The notes beneath the pieces are model-generated. The model did not search any database and had not been told where the DNA came from. It saw nothing but the letters and a program-made list of their open reading frames with translations. From positions 58,049 to 122,048 of the forward strand of contig CAIRGJ010000002.1 in the NCBI GenBank assembly GCA_903878085.1: a stretch of DNA of 64,000 bases, written 5' to 3'. Each line of letters begins with the position of its first letter. The first letter of the stretch is position 1. This document shows positions 16,544 through 26,374 of this stretch, piece by piece. This stretch comes from an uncultured Hyphomicrobiales bacterium (GTDB taxonomy: Bacteria; Pseudomonadota; Alphaproteobacteria; Rhizobiales; Xanthobacteraceae). A program made the translations under genes and the position numbers.

Positions 16544-16978
16544 TTATTTCTTGGCGGCGGCCTTGGCTGCCGTCTTGGCTTCGTTCTTGGCGGTCGCCGT
16601 CGCCGCTTCCGCTGCGGTGGCGCTGGTCGCTTCCGAGATACGGGCCTTCTTGCCGCGCAGGGCGCGCAGATAATACAGCTTGGCGCGGCGCACCTTGCCG
16701 CGGCGCACGACCTTGATCGAGTCGATCATCGGCGCGTAGAGCGGGAACACGCGTTCGACGCCCTCGCCGTAGGAAATCTTGCGGACCGTGAAGTTCTCGT
16801 TCAGCCCGGCGCCGGAGCGGCCGATGCAGACGCCTTCATAGGCCTGAACGCGGCTTTTCTCGCCTTCAACGACTTTCACGTTGACGAGCACGGTGTCGCC
16901 GGGACCGAAGTCGGGGATTTCCCGGCCGGTCGACAGCTTCTGCATTTGCTCTTTTTCGAGCGTCTGGATCAGGTTCAT
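16544..16978 (-). CDS. rplS: 50S ribosomal protein L19
   Basis: A 144-residue L19, located at the 30S-50S interface. The conserved core occupies roughly residues 1-115 ([12 protein letters not shown] start, [42 protein letters not shown]). A C-terminal extension of about 30 residues rich in Ala, Lys and Thr ([19 protein letters not shown]) follows, beyond the usual bacterial length. The ATG at 16978 has GGAG nearby; upstream in-frame starts would add unrelated sequence. Last gene of the ffh-rpsP-rimM-trmD-rplS series. Confidence 0.98.
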   Translation of the reverse strand: MNLIQTLEKEQMQKLSTGREIPDFGPGDTVLVNVKVVEGEKSRVQAYEGVCIGRSGAGLNENFTVRKISYGEGVERVFPLYAPMIDSIKVVRRGKVRRAKLYYLRALRGKKARISEATSATAAEAATATAKNEAKTAAKAAAKK

Positions 16979-17073
16979 GGCGAATTCTCCGTCGGCAGCG
17001 CCAGCAACCGGCGCGCGGTCTTTGGTCACGTCTGAATGGGTTGGCGAGCTTCTAGACCATATGTTTGGCCTTG

Positions 17074-17808
17074 TCACCCTCGGGTTTTAGGCCCTTTTTC
17101 CGGACCTTTTCGGGCCTGGTAGGCGGCCCAGAGGTCCGGCCGACGCTCTTTGGTGAGCCGTTCGGCCTCCGCTCGCCGCCATTGGGCGACTTTGGCATGA
17201 TCGCCGGAGGTCAGCACCTCCGGGATCGGTTGCCCTTCGAACACCGCGGGACGGGTGTATTGTGGGTATTCCAGCAGCCCGTCGGCGAAGCTTTCCTCGA
17301 CGCCGGAGGCCTCCTTGCCCATGACGCCGGGCAGCAGCCGGACGCAGGCATCCAGCACCGCCAGCGCCGCGATCTCGCCGCCGGACAGCACGAAATCGCC
17401 GAGCGAGACTTCCTCCAGGCCGCGCGCCGCGATCAGCCGCTCGTCGACGCCCTCGAAACGGGCGCAGACGATGACGCAGCCGGGTCCAGCCGCCAGTTGG
17501 GCGACACGTTCTTGGCGCAACGGCGCGCCGCGCGGGCTCATCAGCAGGCGCGGACGCGGATCGGGCGGAATGGCGTTAAGCGCAAGATTATCCAAGGCTT
17601 TTGCCAGCACGTCGGCCTTCATCACCATGCCGGGACCGCCGCCGGCAGGCCGGTCATCGACGGTGCCGTGTTTGTCGGTGGCGTGGCTGCGGATGTCGAT
17701 GGCGTCGAGCGACCAGATGCCGGAGGCCAGCGCCTTGCCGGCCAGGCTGATGCCAAGCGGACCAGGGAACATCTCGGGAAACAGGGTAAGGATTGAGGCG
17801 CGCCACAT
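17074..17808 (-). CDS. trmD: tRNA (guanine-N1)-methyltransferase
   Basis: A 244-residue SPOUT (trefoil-knot) methyltransferase that makes m1G37 next to the anticodon using S-adenosylmethionine. Typical blocks are [36 protein letters not shown], and the cofactor-knot region [24 protein letters not shown]. It starts 5 bp after the rimM stop and precedes rplS in the conserved order. Confidence 0.98.
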   Translation of the reverse strand: MWRASILTLFPEMFPGPLGISLAGKALASGIWSLDAIDIRSHATDKHGTVDDRPAGGGPGMVMKADVLAKALDNLALNAIPPDPRPRLLMSPRGAPLRQERVAQLAAGPGCVIVCARFEGVDERLIAARGLEEVSLGDFVLSGGEIAALAVLDACVRLLPGVMGKEASGVEESFADGLLEYPQYTRPAVFEGQPIPEVLTSGDHAKVAQWRRAEAERLTKERRPDLWAAYQARKGPEKGPKTRG

Positions 17809-17813
17809 CGCGG

Positions 17814-18320
17814 CTACTCGATCACGGATGGCAGCACGATGGTGACCTGCCGCAGCGCCATATCGATGTTCGGCACCACCGTTTCGGAAAACGGCAACAG
17901 CAGCGGTTCGCCGCCGGCGGTGGTCGCGATCTCGATCAGGTCGCCGGCGCCGAAATTATGAATCGCGGTGACGTTGCCGAGCGGCACGCCTTCCGGCGTC
18001 ACCGCCGCCATGCCGACCAGGTCGGCGTGGTAATACGTGTCTTCTTCGTCGATCGTTGGAAGCTTATCGCGAGAAATGAACAGATCGATGTTGCGCAGGC
18101 TCGAAGCCGCATCGCGATCGCCGATGCCTTTGAGCCGCACGACCAGATGATCCTTCGCCGCGCGCAGCGTTTCGATTTCAAAACGCCGCGCGCCGTCTTC
18201 GGTTTCCAGTGGGCCGTAATCCGCGACCGCCATCGCGTCCTGCGTGAACGGCCATAGCTTGACCTCGCCGCGAACGCCGTGCGCGGCACCGATACGGGCG
18301 ACGCGGATGCGGCCGGTCAT
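17814..18320 (-). CDS. rimM: Ribosome maturation factor RimM
   Basis: A 168-residue factor for late 30S maturation that binds S19 through a PRC-barrel. The N-terminal RimM domain begins [20 protein letters not shown]. The C-terminal PRC-barrel contains [20 protein letters not shown] and ends with [15 protein letters not shown]. It lies between rpsP and trmD with short gaps, consistent with one operon. Confidence 0.97.
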   Translation of the reverse strand: MTGRIRVARIGAAHGVRGEVKLWPFTQDAMAVADYGPLETEDGARRFEIETLRAAKDHLVVRLKGIGDRDAASSLRNIDLFISRDKLPTIDEEDTYYHADLVGMAAVTPEGVPLGNVTAIHNFGAGDLIEIATTAGGEPLLLPFSETVVPNIDMALRQVTIVLPSVIE

Positions 18321-18338
18321 GACGAGAGGCTGCGAGCC

Positions 18339-18782
18339 TTAGCTCGCCGCCGGAGCAGCAGCGGCCGCCGCCTTGGCAGCCTTGTCGGCCGCGGCCTTTT
18401 CGTTGGCCTTCTCGGTCGCCGCGGTCTTGGCGGCTGCGACGCCGGCTTCCTTGACCTTGAGCGCCTCTTCCCTGGCGGCCTTGCGTTCCTTACGCGGGAT
18501 CGCCTTTTCCGGATTGTTGTGCTTCTCGCGCTTGAGAATGCCGGCGGCGTCGAGGAAGCGCGTCACGCGGTCGGACGGCTGCGCGCCCTTCTTCATCCAG
18601 GCCTGCGCCTTTTCGAGATCGAACTTGAGGCGCTCGGTCTTGTCCTTCGGCATCAGCGGATTGAAAAAGCCGAGACGCTCGATGAAACGGCCATCGCGCG
18701 GCGAACGGCTGTCCGCAACGACGATATGATAGACCGGACGCTTCTTGGTGCCGGCGCGGGCGAGACGAATAACGAGAGACAT
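18339..18782 (-). CDS. rpsP: 30S ribosomal protein S16 with long Ala/Lys-rich tail
   Basis: The first 80 or so residues are standard S16 ([42 protein letters not shown]). At 147 residues the protein is nearly twice the usual length of S16, because of a C-terminal extension made almost only of Ala, Lys and Glu. Such tails occur in alphaproteobacteria, but their role is not known to me. It is preceded by ffh and followed by rimM. Confidence 0.98.
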   Translation of the reverse strand: MSLVIRLARAGTKKRPVYHIVVADSRSPRDGRFIERLGFFNPLMPKDKTERLKFDLEKAQAWMKKGAQPSDRVTRFLDAAGILKREKHNNPEKAIPRKERKAAREEALKVKEAGVAAAKTAATEKANEKAAADKAAKAAAAAAPAAS

Positions 18783-18827
18783 TTTAGTTTCCTTTCAGAT
18801 GAAGACGTTTTGATGCGGTGAGAGATT

Positions 18828-20375
18828 TCATTTCTTTTTCCCGGCGCTGGGGAGCCCCGGCAGTCCAGAAAATTTTCCGGCGCCACCCAATCCAGGCAGG
18901 CCAGGGAAATTCGGCGGTAGTTTCGGCATCGTCGGCGGAAGACCGCTGGCGCTGGGCATTCCGGGAGGCATGCCGCCCGGCATTTTCTTGGCGAGTTCGG
19001 CCATCTGTTCCGGCGTGGGCTGTGCGCCGCCGCCGAAGCCCATCATCTGACCGAGGCCGGCAAGCGGACTGCGCTTACCCGAGCCCATGGCCTTCATCAT
19101 GTCGGCCATGCCGCGATGCATTTTCAGCAATTTGTTGATCGCTTCCGGCGTGGTGCCGGAGCCGGCGGCGATACGCTTCTTGCGGCTGTTCTTGAGAATG
19201 TCGGGGTTGCGGCGTTCCTGCGGCGTCATCGAATCGATGATCGCGACCTGACGCTTGAGCACCTTGTCGTCGATGCCGGCATTGGCGATCTGCGTCTTCA
19301 TCTTGGCGACGCCCGGCAGCATGCCCATCAAGCCACTCATGCCGCCCATCGCCTGCATCTGCGTCAGTTGCTCGCGCATGTCGGACAGATCGAAATTGCC
19401 CTTGCGCATGCGTTCGGCGGTGCGCGCGGCTTTCTCGGCGTCGATATTGGCGGCGGCCTTTTCGACCAGCGCGACGATGTCGCCCATGCCGAGAATGCGG
19501 CCGGCGATCCGTGACGCGTCGAACTCTTCGAGCGCATCCATCTTTTCGCCGGTGCCGAGCAGCTTGATTGGCTTGTTGGTGACGGCGCGCATCGACAGCG
19601 CGGCGCCGCCGCGGCCGTCGCCATCGATGCGGGTCAGCACGATGCCGGTGAGGCCGACGCGCTCGTCGAAAGCGCGCGCCAGATTGACCGCGTCCTGGCC
19701 GGTCAAGCTATCTGCGACCAGCAGCACTTCATGCGGATTGACCGCGCGGCGAACTTCGGTCGCCTCGTTCATCATGTCGTCGTCGAGCGTGGTGCGGCCG
19801 GCGGTGTCGAGCATGACCACGTCGTAGCCGCCGAGGCGGGCGGCCTGCATCGCGCGCTGCGCAATTTGCGGCGGCTGCTGGCCTTCGACCACCGACAGCG
19901 TGTCGACCTGCACTTCGCGGCCGAGCACCGCGAGCTGCTCCATCGCCGCCGGCCGGCGCACGTCGAGCGAGGCCATCAGAACTTTTTTCTTTTGCCGCTC
20001 GGTAAGACGGCGGGCGATCTTGGCGGTGGTGGTGGTTTTGCCGGAGCCCTGCAGGCCGACCATCATGATGGCGACCGGCGGCGCGGCGTTGAGATCGATA
20101 CCCTGGGCGTCGGCGCCGAGCGTCGCGACCAACTGGTCGTGCACGATCTTCACGACCATCTGGCCGGGCGTCACCGACTTCATGACGTGGACGCCGACTG
20201 CCTGCTTTCGTACGTTGTCGACGAAGGCGCTGGCGACGTCGAGCGCGACGTCGGCCTCGAGCAGCGCGCGGCGAACCTCGCGCAGCGCCGCATCGACGTC
20301 GGCTTCGCTCAGCGCGCCGCGGCGGGTGAGACGGTCGAGAATGCCGCCCAGTTTTTCCGACAGTGAGTCGAACAT
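18828..20375 (-). CDS. ffh: Signal recognition particle protein Ffh
   Basis: The 515-residue SRP54 homologue that binds 4.5S RNA and nascent signal sequences and docks with FtsY, also in this window (25448-26374). Domains in order: N domain (about 1-85), GTPase G domain with GLQGSGKTTT near residue 107-116, DTAGR, and DGDGRGGAALS. The Met-rich M domain follows, with MGGMSGLMGMLPGVAKM and repeated MPGGMPPGMP near the C-terminus. The M domain ends in a Gly/Pro/Met-rich linker. First gene of the rps/rim/trm/rpl series. Confidence 0.98.
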   Translation of the reverse strand: MFDSLSEKLGGILDRLTRRGALSEADVDAALREVRRALLEADVALDVASAFVDNVRKQAVGVHVMKSVTPGQMVVKIVHDQLVATLGADAQGIDLNAAPPVAIMMVGLQGSGKTTTTAKIARRLTERQKKKVLMASLDVRRPAAMEQLAVLGREVQVDTLSVVEGQQPPQIAQRAMQAARLGGYDVVMLDTAGRTTLDDDMMNEATEVRRAVNPHEVLLVADSLTGQDAVNLARAFDERVGLTGIVLTRIDGDGRGGAALSMRAVTNKPIKLLGTGEKMDALEEFDASRIAGRILGMGDIVALVEKAAANIDAEKAARTAERMRKGNFDLSDMREQLTQMQAMGGMSGLMGMLPGVAKMKTQIANAGIDDKVLKRQVAIIDSMTPQERRNPDILKNSRKKRIAAGSGTTPEAINKLLKMHRGMADMMKAMGSGKRSPLAGLGQMMGFGGGAQPTPEQMAELAKKMPGGMPPGMPSASGLPPTMPKLPPNFPGLPGLGGAGKFSGLPGLPSAGKKK

Positions 20376-20493
20376 ACCTTCAGTCCAAACAAATTTACGC
20401 CCGAGGGCGCATTGCGCTGTCGGGCGGGGGCCTCCGGTCTCTAAGGGCCGGGCGGCGAGTTGGTCTTCTACGTCTGTATCAAGAAGTGGCCGG

Positions 20494-20522
20494 AACCTAG
20501 GGTTGGCGGCCGCCTAAGTCAA
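20494..20522 (-). promoter_or_regulatory. Possible promoter of ffh
   Basis: On the minus strand TTGACT (20522-20517) and TAGGTT (20499-20494) are 17 bp apart, about 120 nt before the ffh start. The -35 box is close to consensus and the -10 box is weak. No better candidate was seen in the 168-bp gap. Confidence 0.4.
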
Positions 20523-20543
20523 GGCAAGTATAATAGATATATA

Positions 20544-21227
20544 TCAAGGTGTTAGTTCATAACTGACCGTCACCGCCGCCCTTAAGATCTGCTCCCCCGG
20601 CGCCACAGGGGCGGCGCCGGCGCGCATGGCCTGCATCAGGCGTGGCGGCGGCGAGGAGCCTTCCTCGGCAATCGACATGACGTGGCCGACTTTGATCCCG
20701 GCGGCCTTGGCGTAACGCTCGGCCTTGCGGCGGGCATCGGCGATGGCCTCGTCGCGGGCCTGATCCAGCAGTTTCGATTGCTCGGACACGATGAATTCCA
20801 GCCCCGACATCTCGTTGGCGCCGGCGCCGATGGCGCGGTCCAGGATTCCCGGCAACTTGTCGATGTCGCGAATCTTGATGGTGAGCTGGTTGGTCACCTG
20901 GAAACCGAGCAGGCGCGCCGCGCCGGCGCGGTTCGGGTCGTATTGCGGCTGCAGCGACAGCCGCGAGGTCTGCACGTCACGGTCGGCAATGCCGGCATCC
21001 TTGATGGCGGCGAGCACGCCGGTCATCTGCTGGGCATTGGCGTCGCTGGCTTCGCGCGCGGTCTTGGCGCTGCTGGTGACGCCGATGCGGATGATGGCGG
21101 CATCGGGCGCGACCGCGACGGTGGCCTCGCCGGTGACCGTCACCAGCCGGTCGGCGGCCTGCGCCGATGGTGCGGCAAGCGCCGCGGCGACGATGAATGT
21201 GCAGATCAGTGTGCTTGATATCTTCAT
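20544..21227 (-). CDS. SIMPL-domain (DUF541) exported protein
   Basis: A 227-residue protein with a signal peptide (LICTFIVAAALAAPSAQA). It is followed by a SIMPL/DUF541 domain: RLVTVTGEATVAVAPDAAIIRIGVTSS, then DVQTSRLSLQPQYDPN and a helical region KAERYAKAAGIKVGHVMSI. E. coli YggE, of this family, is linked to oxidative-stress tolerance, and some members form ring-like assemblies. Its ATG directly abuts the TAA of the preceding gene, so the two are co-transcribed. Confidence 0.93.
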   Translation of the reverse strand: MKISSTLICTFIVAAALAAPSAQAADRLVTVTGEATVAVAPDAAIIRIGVTSSAKTAREASDANAQQMTGVLAAIKDAGIADRDVQTSRLSLQPQYDPNRAGAARLLGFQVTNQLTIKIRDIDKLPGILDRAIGAGANEMSGLEFIVSEQSKLLDQARDEAIADARRKAERYAKAAGIKVGHVMSIAEEGSSPPPRLMQAMRAGAAPVAPGEQILRAAVTVSYELTP

Positions 21228-21851
21228 TTATTTCACCGGCACGAAGACATTGACCACCAGCTTATCTTGCGCGGTCGTGACCGGATCGGAGGCATATTCC
21301 TCGATGAACAGGTCCTTGGCCTCGAGGCCTTTGTCGTCGAGGTAATTGGTGATCGCTTCGTAGGTCGAATCCATCGCGTCATAGGCGCCGCGATGCACGA
21401 ATTTGAGCGCCTTGCCGGCCGGCGCCTGGCCGACGGCGATGTCGCCCTTGGGCGGATTGGTGGGCGCCTGCGCCACCGGCAACGCGGCCTCGAACGAGAA
21501 GCCGGTGTCGTCGGTCTGGGTGTAGATCGTCATCGCCGGGCCATTGGCCTTGAGGCCCTGCTTGGCGAAATATTCATTGAGCGACTTGAAGGCGTCGATC
21601 AGCGTGTCGAAGGCCACGTCCCAATTGGTGTGGCCCTTCAAATAGATGATGGTGCGGTCCGGCAGCGTCACCGGCTCGCCGAAGGCGTCGCCGGGCTGCA
21701 AGGGCGACGGCGCAGCGCCATTTGGCATTGCTGGCGGCATCTGCTGCACCGGCGGGCTGGCGTTTTGCGCGAAAGTGGTCGCGGCTGAAGCAGGACCGCT
21801 GGCCACAGCCAGGGCCAAGGCGAATGACGCCGCAAGGCGTATGCAGGACAT
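21228..21851 (-). CDS. Exported GyrI-like domain protein
   Basis: A 207-residue product with a signal peptide (LAASFALALAVASGPASA). A Pro-rich linker follows, then a GyrI/SOUL-like alpha+beta domain: VTLPDRTIIYLKGHTNWD, LNEYFAKQGLKANGPAMTIYTQTD, KALKFVHRGAYDAMDSTYEAITNYL, LFIEEYASDP. GyrI-like domains often bind small molecules. The exported location here is unlike the DNA-gyrase inhibitor itself. The ATG at 21851 has GGAGAG at good spacing. It forms a two-gene unit with the SIMPL protein and is divergent from dapF. Confidence 0.85.
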   Translation of the reverse strand: MSCIRLAASFALALAVASGPASAATTFAQNASPPVQQMPPAMPNGAAPSPLQPGDAFGEPVTLPDRTIIYLKGHTNWDVAFDTLIDAFKSLNEYFAKQGLKANGPAMTIYTQTDDTGFSFEAALPVAQAPTNPPKGDIAVGQAPAGKALKFVHRGAYDAMDSTYEAITNYLDDKGLEAKDLFIEEYASDPVTTAQDKLVVNVFVPVK

Positions 21852-21946
21852 CAGAACTCTCCGTCTTTTGCGGCGGTCCGGCGATTCGCCCGTATATGGC
21901 ATTTTATCACGGCCACTGGCCAAGCGTTGTTTATTCGCCATATAAA

Positions 21947-21962
21947 CCCGGCGAAAGCCGGG
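21947..21962 (+). promoter_or_regulatory. GAAA-tetraloop hairpin in the dapF leader
   Basis: CCCGGC and GCCGGG flank a GAAA loop, forming a 6-bp stem capped by a GNRA tetraloop about 38 nt before the dapF ATG. It is a stable RNA element. There is no T run after it, so it is not a terminator on this strand. Function unknown. Confidence 0.4.
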
Positions 21963-21999
21963 CAAAGAACGCCGGCAAGGCTTAACATTGGCCGAATTT

Positions 22000-22875
22000 A
22001 TGGGCGCACTCGCCAATCAATCTTTTGTCAAAATGAACGGCATCGGCAACGAAATCGTCGTTGTCGATCTGCGCGCGAGTGCAGGTAAAATTACCCCAGA
22101 CGAGGCGCGCGCGGCCGCTGCGCCTGCCGGCGCGCCCTACGATCAGCTGATGGCGCTGTATCCGCCGCGCTCGCCCGGCACCGAGGCTTTCATCCGCATC
22201 TACAACAATGACGGTTCCGAAGCCGGAGCTTGCGGCAACGGCATGCGCTGCGTCGCCTCGCTGGTGTCGGAACAGACCGGCAAGAGCAAGCTGACCTTTG
22301 AGACCAATGCCGGGGTTCTCAACTGCTGGAAGGGCGAGGACGGGCTGTTCACCGTTGATATGGGCAAGCCGAAGTTCGCCTGGAACGAGATTCCGCTGGC
22401 TGAAGAGTTCCGCGACACCCGCGCTATCGAATTGCAGATCGGGCCGATCGACGCGCCGGTCCTGCATTCGCCAGCGGTGGTGAATATGGGCAATCCTCAC
22501 GCCATCTTTTGGGTCGACGACGTCAATGCCTACGATCTCGCCCGCTTCGGGCCGCTCTTGGAAAATCATCCGATGTTTCCGGAGCGTGCCAACATCACGC
22601 TGGCGCATATCGTGTCGCGCGATGCCATCACGATTCGCACCTGGGAACGCGGTGCCGGTCTGACCAAGGCCTGCGGCTCGGCGGCCTGCGCGGCTGCGGT
22701 CGCCGCGGCGCGGCTTAAGCGCACCAATCGCAAAGTAAAAGTGACGTTGCCGGGCGGCGAACTTACCATCGACTGGCGCGAGCGCGACGATCACGTGCTG
22801 ATGACCGGGCCGGTGGCGTTCGAGTTCAGTGGCACGTTCGATGCCAAGCTGTTCGAGAAGGCGGCCGCGCCGTGA
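22000..22875 (+). CDS. dapF: Diaminopimelate epimerase
   Basis: A 291-residue enzyme that converts LL- to meso-diaminopimelate for lysine and peptidoglycan. The two catalytic cysteines are Cys78 ([11 protein letters not shown]) and Cys225 ([10 protein letters not shown]). The N-terminus [16 protein letters not shown] is typical. The ATG at 22000 is chosen over a TTG four codons upstream. The final GTGA overlaps the start of mtaB, so the two genes are coupled. Confidence 0.98.
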   Translation: MGALANQSFVKMNGIGNEIVVVDLRASAGKITPDEARAAAAPAGAPYDQLMALYPPRSPGTEAFIRIYNNDGSEAGACGNGMRCVASLVSEQTGKSKLTFETNAGVLNCWKGEDGLFTVDMGKPKFAWNEIPLAEEFRDTRAIELQIGPIDAPVLHSPAVVNMGNPHAIFWVDDVNAYDLARFGPLLENHPMFPERANITLAHIVSRDAITIRTWERGAGLTKACGSAACAAAVAAARLKRTNRKVKVTLPGGELTIDWRERDDHVLMTGPVAFEFSGTFDAKLFEKAAAP

Positions 22876-24101
22876 GTCTCGACATCGTCACCTTCGGTTG
22901 CCGTCTCAACATCGCCGAGTCGGAAGTGATCCGGCGCGAAGCGAGCGGCGCCGGTATCGACAACGCCGTGATCGTCAACACCTGCAACGTAACCTCGGAA
23001 GCGGTGCGCCAGGCGCGCCAAAACATCCGCCGCATCAAACGCGAGCGGCCGGACGCGCGCATCGTCGTCACCGGATGCGCGGCGCAGACCGCGCCGGAAC
23101 AATTCGCCGACATGGTGGAAGTCGATCGCGTGCTCGGCAACGAGGAGAAGCTCGATGCGCGGGCGTGGGTTTCGGACGAGCGCATCGCGGTCGGCGATAT
23201 CATGGCGGCGACGCGCCAGCGCATGAGCGCGGTCGATCACATCGAAGGTCACACCCGCGCTTTTGTGCAGGTGCAGAACGGCTGCGATCATCGTTGCGCC
23301 TTCTGCATCATTCCGTTCGGACGCGGAAACTCGCGCTCGCTGCCGATGGATGACGCCGTGGCGCAAGTGCGGCGGCTCGTCGAGAACGGCTATCGCGAAA
23401 TCGTGCTGACCGGCGTCGACATCACCAGCTACGGCGCGGATTTTTCGGAAGCGCCGCGATTGGGCGCGCTGGTGAAGCGCATCCTGCGCGACGTCCCCGA
23501 CCTGGCGCGGCTGCGGCTGTCGTCACTCGACTCGGTCGAGGTCGACAACGACCTGCTCGACGCCTTCGCCAACGAACCGCGGCTGATGCCGCATCTGCAT
23601 CTGTCGTTGCAGGCCGGCGACGATCTCATTCTCAAGCGCATGAAGCGGCGGCATTCGCGCGGCGCCGCGATTGAGTTTTGTGATTCCATGCGCCGCTTGC
23701 GGCCCGACGTCGTGTTCGGTGCCGACATCATTGCCGGCTTCCCGACCGAAAACGAAGAGATGTTTGCGCGCTCGCTCGATCTGGTCGACGACTGTGGCCT
23801 GACACAGCTTCACGTGTTTCCGTTTTCGCCGCGACCCGGCACGCCGGCGGCGCGCATGCCGCAGCTCGATCGCGGCGTTATCAAACAGCGCGCTCAACGG
23901 CTGCGCGAGAAGGGCGAGGCGGCGCTCGCTCGGCATCTTGAAACGCAGGTCGGCCATCGTCGGCTGGTGCTGACGGAGCGCGGCGGCATCGGCCGCACCG
24001 AGCATTTCACCGCGGTGCGGCTTGCAGTCCCCGCCGCGCCCGGTATGCTTTTGTATATCGCGGTGAGCGGTCACGATGGACGCCAACTCTTAGCAGCCTA
24101 A
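22872..24101 (+). CDS. mtaB: tRNA t6A37 methylthiotransferase MtaB
   Basis: A 409-residue radical-SAM enzyme that adds a methylthio group to t6A37 of tRNAs decoding ANN codons. The N-terminal UPF0004 domain holds cluster ligands Cys10 (FGCRLN), Cys38 (NTCNVTS) and Cys69. The radical-SAM motif is Cys138-x3-Cys142-x2-Cys145 (CDHRCAFC). A TRAM-like C-terminus follows. GIDx[11 protein letters not shown] and the [12 protein letters not shown] motif support MtaB over MiaB or RimO. It starts at a GTG overlapping the dapF stop by 4 nt, a common pairing in alphaproteobacteria. Confidence 0.96.
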   Translation: MSLDIVTFGCRLNIAESEVIRREASGAGIDNAVIVNTCNVTSEAVRQARQNIRRIKRERPDARIVVTGCAAQTAPEQFADMVEVDRVLGNEEKLDARAWVSDERIAVGDIMAATRQRMSAVDHIEGHTRAFVQVQNGCDHRCAFCIIPFGRGNSRSLPMDDAVAQVRRLVENGYREIVLTGVDITSYGADFSEAPRLGALVKRILRDVPDLARLRLSSLDSVEVDNDLLDAFANEPRLMPHLHLSLQAGDDLILKRMKRRHSRGAAIEFCDSMRRLRPDVVFGADIIAGFPTENEEMFARSLDLVDDCGLTQLHVFPFSPRPGTPAARMPQLDRGVIKQRAQRLREKGEAALARHLETQVGHRRLVLTERGGIGRTEHFTAVRLAVPAAPGMLLYIAVSGHDGRQLLAA

Positions 24102-24115
24102 CATCCGGGGAAAAC

Positions 24116-24739
24116 ATGAGCGCGAGCGATCATCTGATCACGAGCATCGAACAACTCGAGGCGCTCTACGGCGAGAAAAACCCAAACTCGATCGTCAAAG
24201 AGATCGACCACATCAATGAAAGCTATCGCAAGCTGATCGAGGCTTCGCCCTTTGTGGCGATTGCGACCGGCGGCCCCGATGGGCTCGATTGCTCGCCTAA
24301 AGGCGACGCGCCCGGCTTTGTGCGCGTTCTCGACGACAAGACGCTCGCCATCCCCGACCGGCCGGGCAACAACCGTATCGACGGCTTCCGCAACATTCTG
24401 CAAGACCCGCGCATCGGACTGCTGTTCCTCATTCCCGGCATCGGCGAAACCTTTCGCGTCAACGGCCGCGCTTCGATTTCGGTCGATCCCGTGCTGATGC
24501 AAAGCTTTGCGATCAACGGCAAGCTGCCGCGCAGCGTGCTCATCGTTCACGTCGAGACGGCGTTCTTCCATTGCTCGAAGGCGGTGGTGCGCTCGAAGCT
24601 GTGGGACGAGAAATCCAAGATCGACCGCAAGAGCCTGCCATCGACCGGCACCATTATCGCCGAGTTGAGCCACGGCAAACTCGGCGGCGAGACCTACGAC
24701 CGCGAAGCGCCGGAGAAGATCAAGGCGCAGCTTTACTAG
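24116..24739 (+). CDS. Pyridoxamine 5'-phosphate oxidase family (FMN-binding split-barrel) protein
   Basis: A 207-residue protein of the split-barrel flavin/F420-binding superfamily. Characteristic segments are FVAIATGGPDGLDCSPKGDAP, TLAIPDRPGNNRIDGFRNIL, PRIGLLFLIPGIGETFRVNG and the C-terminal CSKAVVRSKLW. It matches the MSMEG_1061-like subfamily, whose substrate is unknown. True PdxH residues for pyridoxal phosphate binding are not evident. It follows mtaB by 14 bp, and its last 20 bp overlap the convergent pseudouridine synthase gene. Confidence 0.88.
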   Translation: MSASDHLITSIEQLEALYGEKNPNSIVKEIDHINESYRKLIEASPFVAIATGGPDGLDCSPKGDAPGFVRVLDDKTLAIPDRPGNNRIDGFRNILQDPRIGLLFLIPGIGETFRVNGRASISVDPVLMQSFAINGKLPRSVLIVHVETAFFHCSKAVVRSKLWDEKSKIDRKSLPSTGTIIAELSHGKLGGETYDREAPEKIKAQLY

Positions 24740-25421
24740 GCTCTCCGCTCCACCCGCACTTGCTCAGCATCTCGTGCATATGTGCGGGCACCGGCGCGTC
24801 GACGACGACCGCCGGCTTGTTCTTGGAAATCGGCACCACGACCTCGCGCGCATGCAGATGCAACGGCGTCCCGCCTTGCCGGGGTGCGCTGCCGTAGATC
24901 GGATCGCCGAGAATCGGAAAGCCCATCTCAGCGCAGTGCACGCGCAATTGATGCGTCCGGCCGGTCAGCGGCTCCAGCGCCAGCCAGGCGTGGCCTTCGG
25001 CGCGCCCCATCACCTTCCACACTGTCGATGACGGCTTGCCCTCGGGATCGGGCTTCATCCACCAGCCGCGGTCCTCGTCGAGCTTGCCGAGCGGAATGTC
25101 GATGCGGCCTTCGTCAGCCTCGGGTCCACCTTCGACCACCGCCCAATAGGTCTTGCCGATGACGCCGTTCTTGAACAGCTTGCCGAGCAGCGCCAGCGCC
25201 TTGCGGTGGCGGCCGAGCACCAGGCAGCCAGAGGTGTCCTTGTCGAGCCGGTGCGCCAGCGCCGGCATGCGCGGCAGCCCGAAGCGCAGCACGTCGAAAT
25301 AGTCTTCCAGGCTGGCGCCGCCCTTCGGCCCGCGATGCACCGACAGGCCGGCCGGCTTGTCGATCACCAGCATCAGGCCGTCGCGGTACAGCAGGCGGGA
25401 AAGCATCTCTTCCGGTGTCAT
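24720..25421 (-). CDS. RluA-family pseudouridine synthase
   Basis: A 233-residue single-domain synthase lacking the S4 domain. The catalytic motif HRLDKDTSG places the nucleophilic aspartate at residue 60. GRTHQLRVHCAEMGFPILGDPIYG near the C-terminus is the second conserved block. The size and lack of an S4 domain resemble the TruC/RluA subgroup; the target RNA cannot be told from sequence. The ATG at 25421 leaves 26 bp to the divergent ftsY start. Confidence 0.93.
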   Translation of the reverse strand: MTPEEMLSRLLYRDGLMLVIDKPAGLSVHRGPKGGASLEDYFDVLRFGLPRMPALAHRLDKDTSGCLVLGRHRKALALLGKLFKNGVIGKTYWAVVEGGPEADEGRIDIPLGKLDEDRGWWMKPDPEGKPSSTVWKVMGRAEGHAWLALEPLTGRTHQLRVHCAEMGFPILGDPIYGSAPRQGGTPLHLHAREVVVPISKNKPAVVVDAPVPAHMHEMLSKCGWSGEPSKAAP

Positions 25422-25447
25422 GGCGAAACCGCTATCACGGGCGCGAC

Positions 25448-26374
25448 ATGAACGACAGCACACGGCAAAGCTGGTGGAAACGCCTCAGCGGCGGGCTCAA
25501 GCGCACGTCGGCCTCGCTCGGCGGCGCCATCGCCGACCTGGTGACCAAGCGCAAGCTCGACGCCGCGGCGATCGAGGACCTGGAAAGCGAACTGATCCGC
25601 GCCGACCTCGGCCCGGACTTCGCCGCGCGCGTCATCAAGGTGCTCAGCGACGGCCGCTACGAGAAGGGCATCGCGCCCGACGAGGTGAAGGCGGTGCTGG
25701 CCGGCGAGATCGAGAAGGTGCTCAGCCCCGTTGCCACGCCGCTGGAGATCACCGCGCGGCCCTTCGTCATTCTGGTCTGCGGCGTCAACGGCTCCGGCAA
25801 GACCACCACCATCGGCAAGCTGGCGGCGAAATTCCGCGCCGAAGGTAAGAGCGTCATGCTGGTGGCGGGCGACACCTTCCGCGCCGCGGCCATCGATCAA
25901 TTGAAAATCTGGGCGACGCGCACCGGCGCCAGTATCAAGGCGAGTTCGCCCGGCTCGGATGCCGCCAGTCTGGCGTTCGATGCCATCACCGCCGCCAAGA
26001 TGGAGGGCATCGAGGTAGTGCTGGTCGATACCGCCGGGCGTTTGCAGAACCGCACCGAATTGATGGGCGAGCTGGAAAAGATGCTGCGCGTCATTCGCAA
26101 GGTCGAGCCGGACGCGCCGAACGCCGTGTTATTGGTGCTCGACGCCACCGTCGGGCAGAACGCGCTCAGCCAGGTTGAAATTTTCGGCAAATCCGCGGGC
26201 GTGACCGGCCTGGTGATGACCAAGCTCGACGGCACCGCGCGCGGCGGCATTCTGGTCGCGATCGCCGACCGGTTCAAACTGCCGGTGCATTTCGTCGGCG
26301 TCGGCGAAGGGGTCGACGATCTTAGCCCCTTCACCGCACGCGATTTCGCAAGGGCGATTGTGGGCTTGGAATAG
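25448..26374 (+). CDS. ftsY: Signal recognition particle receptor FtsY
   Basis: A 308-residue SRP receptor GTPase. The NG domain shows GVNGSGKTTTIGKLA at residues 112-126, then AGDTFRAAAIDQL, DTAGR and TKLDGTARGG. The long acidic A domain of E. coli FtsY is absent. Instead the N-terminus has a short basic/aromatic helix (RQSWWKRLSGGLKRTS), consistent with direct lipid contact. It pairs with Ffh encoded about 5 kb away. Its stop abuts the stop of the convergent MBL-fold gene with no spacer. Confidence 0.97.
   Translation: MNDSTRQSWWKRLSGGLKRTSASLGGAIADLVTKRKLDAAAIEDLESELIRADLGPDFAARVIKVLSDGRYEKGIAPDEVKAVLAGEIEKVLSPVATPLEITARPFVILVCGVNGSGKTTTIGKLAAKFRAEGKSVMLVAGDTFRAAAIDQLKIWATRTGASIKASSPGSDAASLAFDAITAAKMEGIEVVLVDTAGRLQNRTELMGELEKMLRVIRKVEPDAPNAVLLVLDATVGQNALSQVEIFGKSAGVTGLVMTKLDGTARGGILVAIADRFKLPVHFVGVGEGVDDLSPFTARDFARAIVGLE

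Noticed and set aside
14633..17035. An 800-codon open frame on the plus strand
   Set aside because: It crosses leuC, the leuC promoter and rplS antisense; the product is Arg/His/Val-rich shadow sequence.
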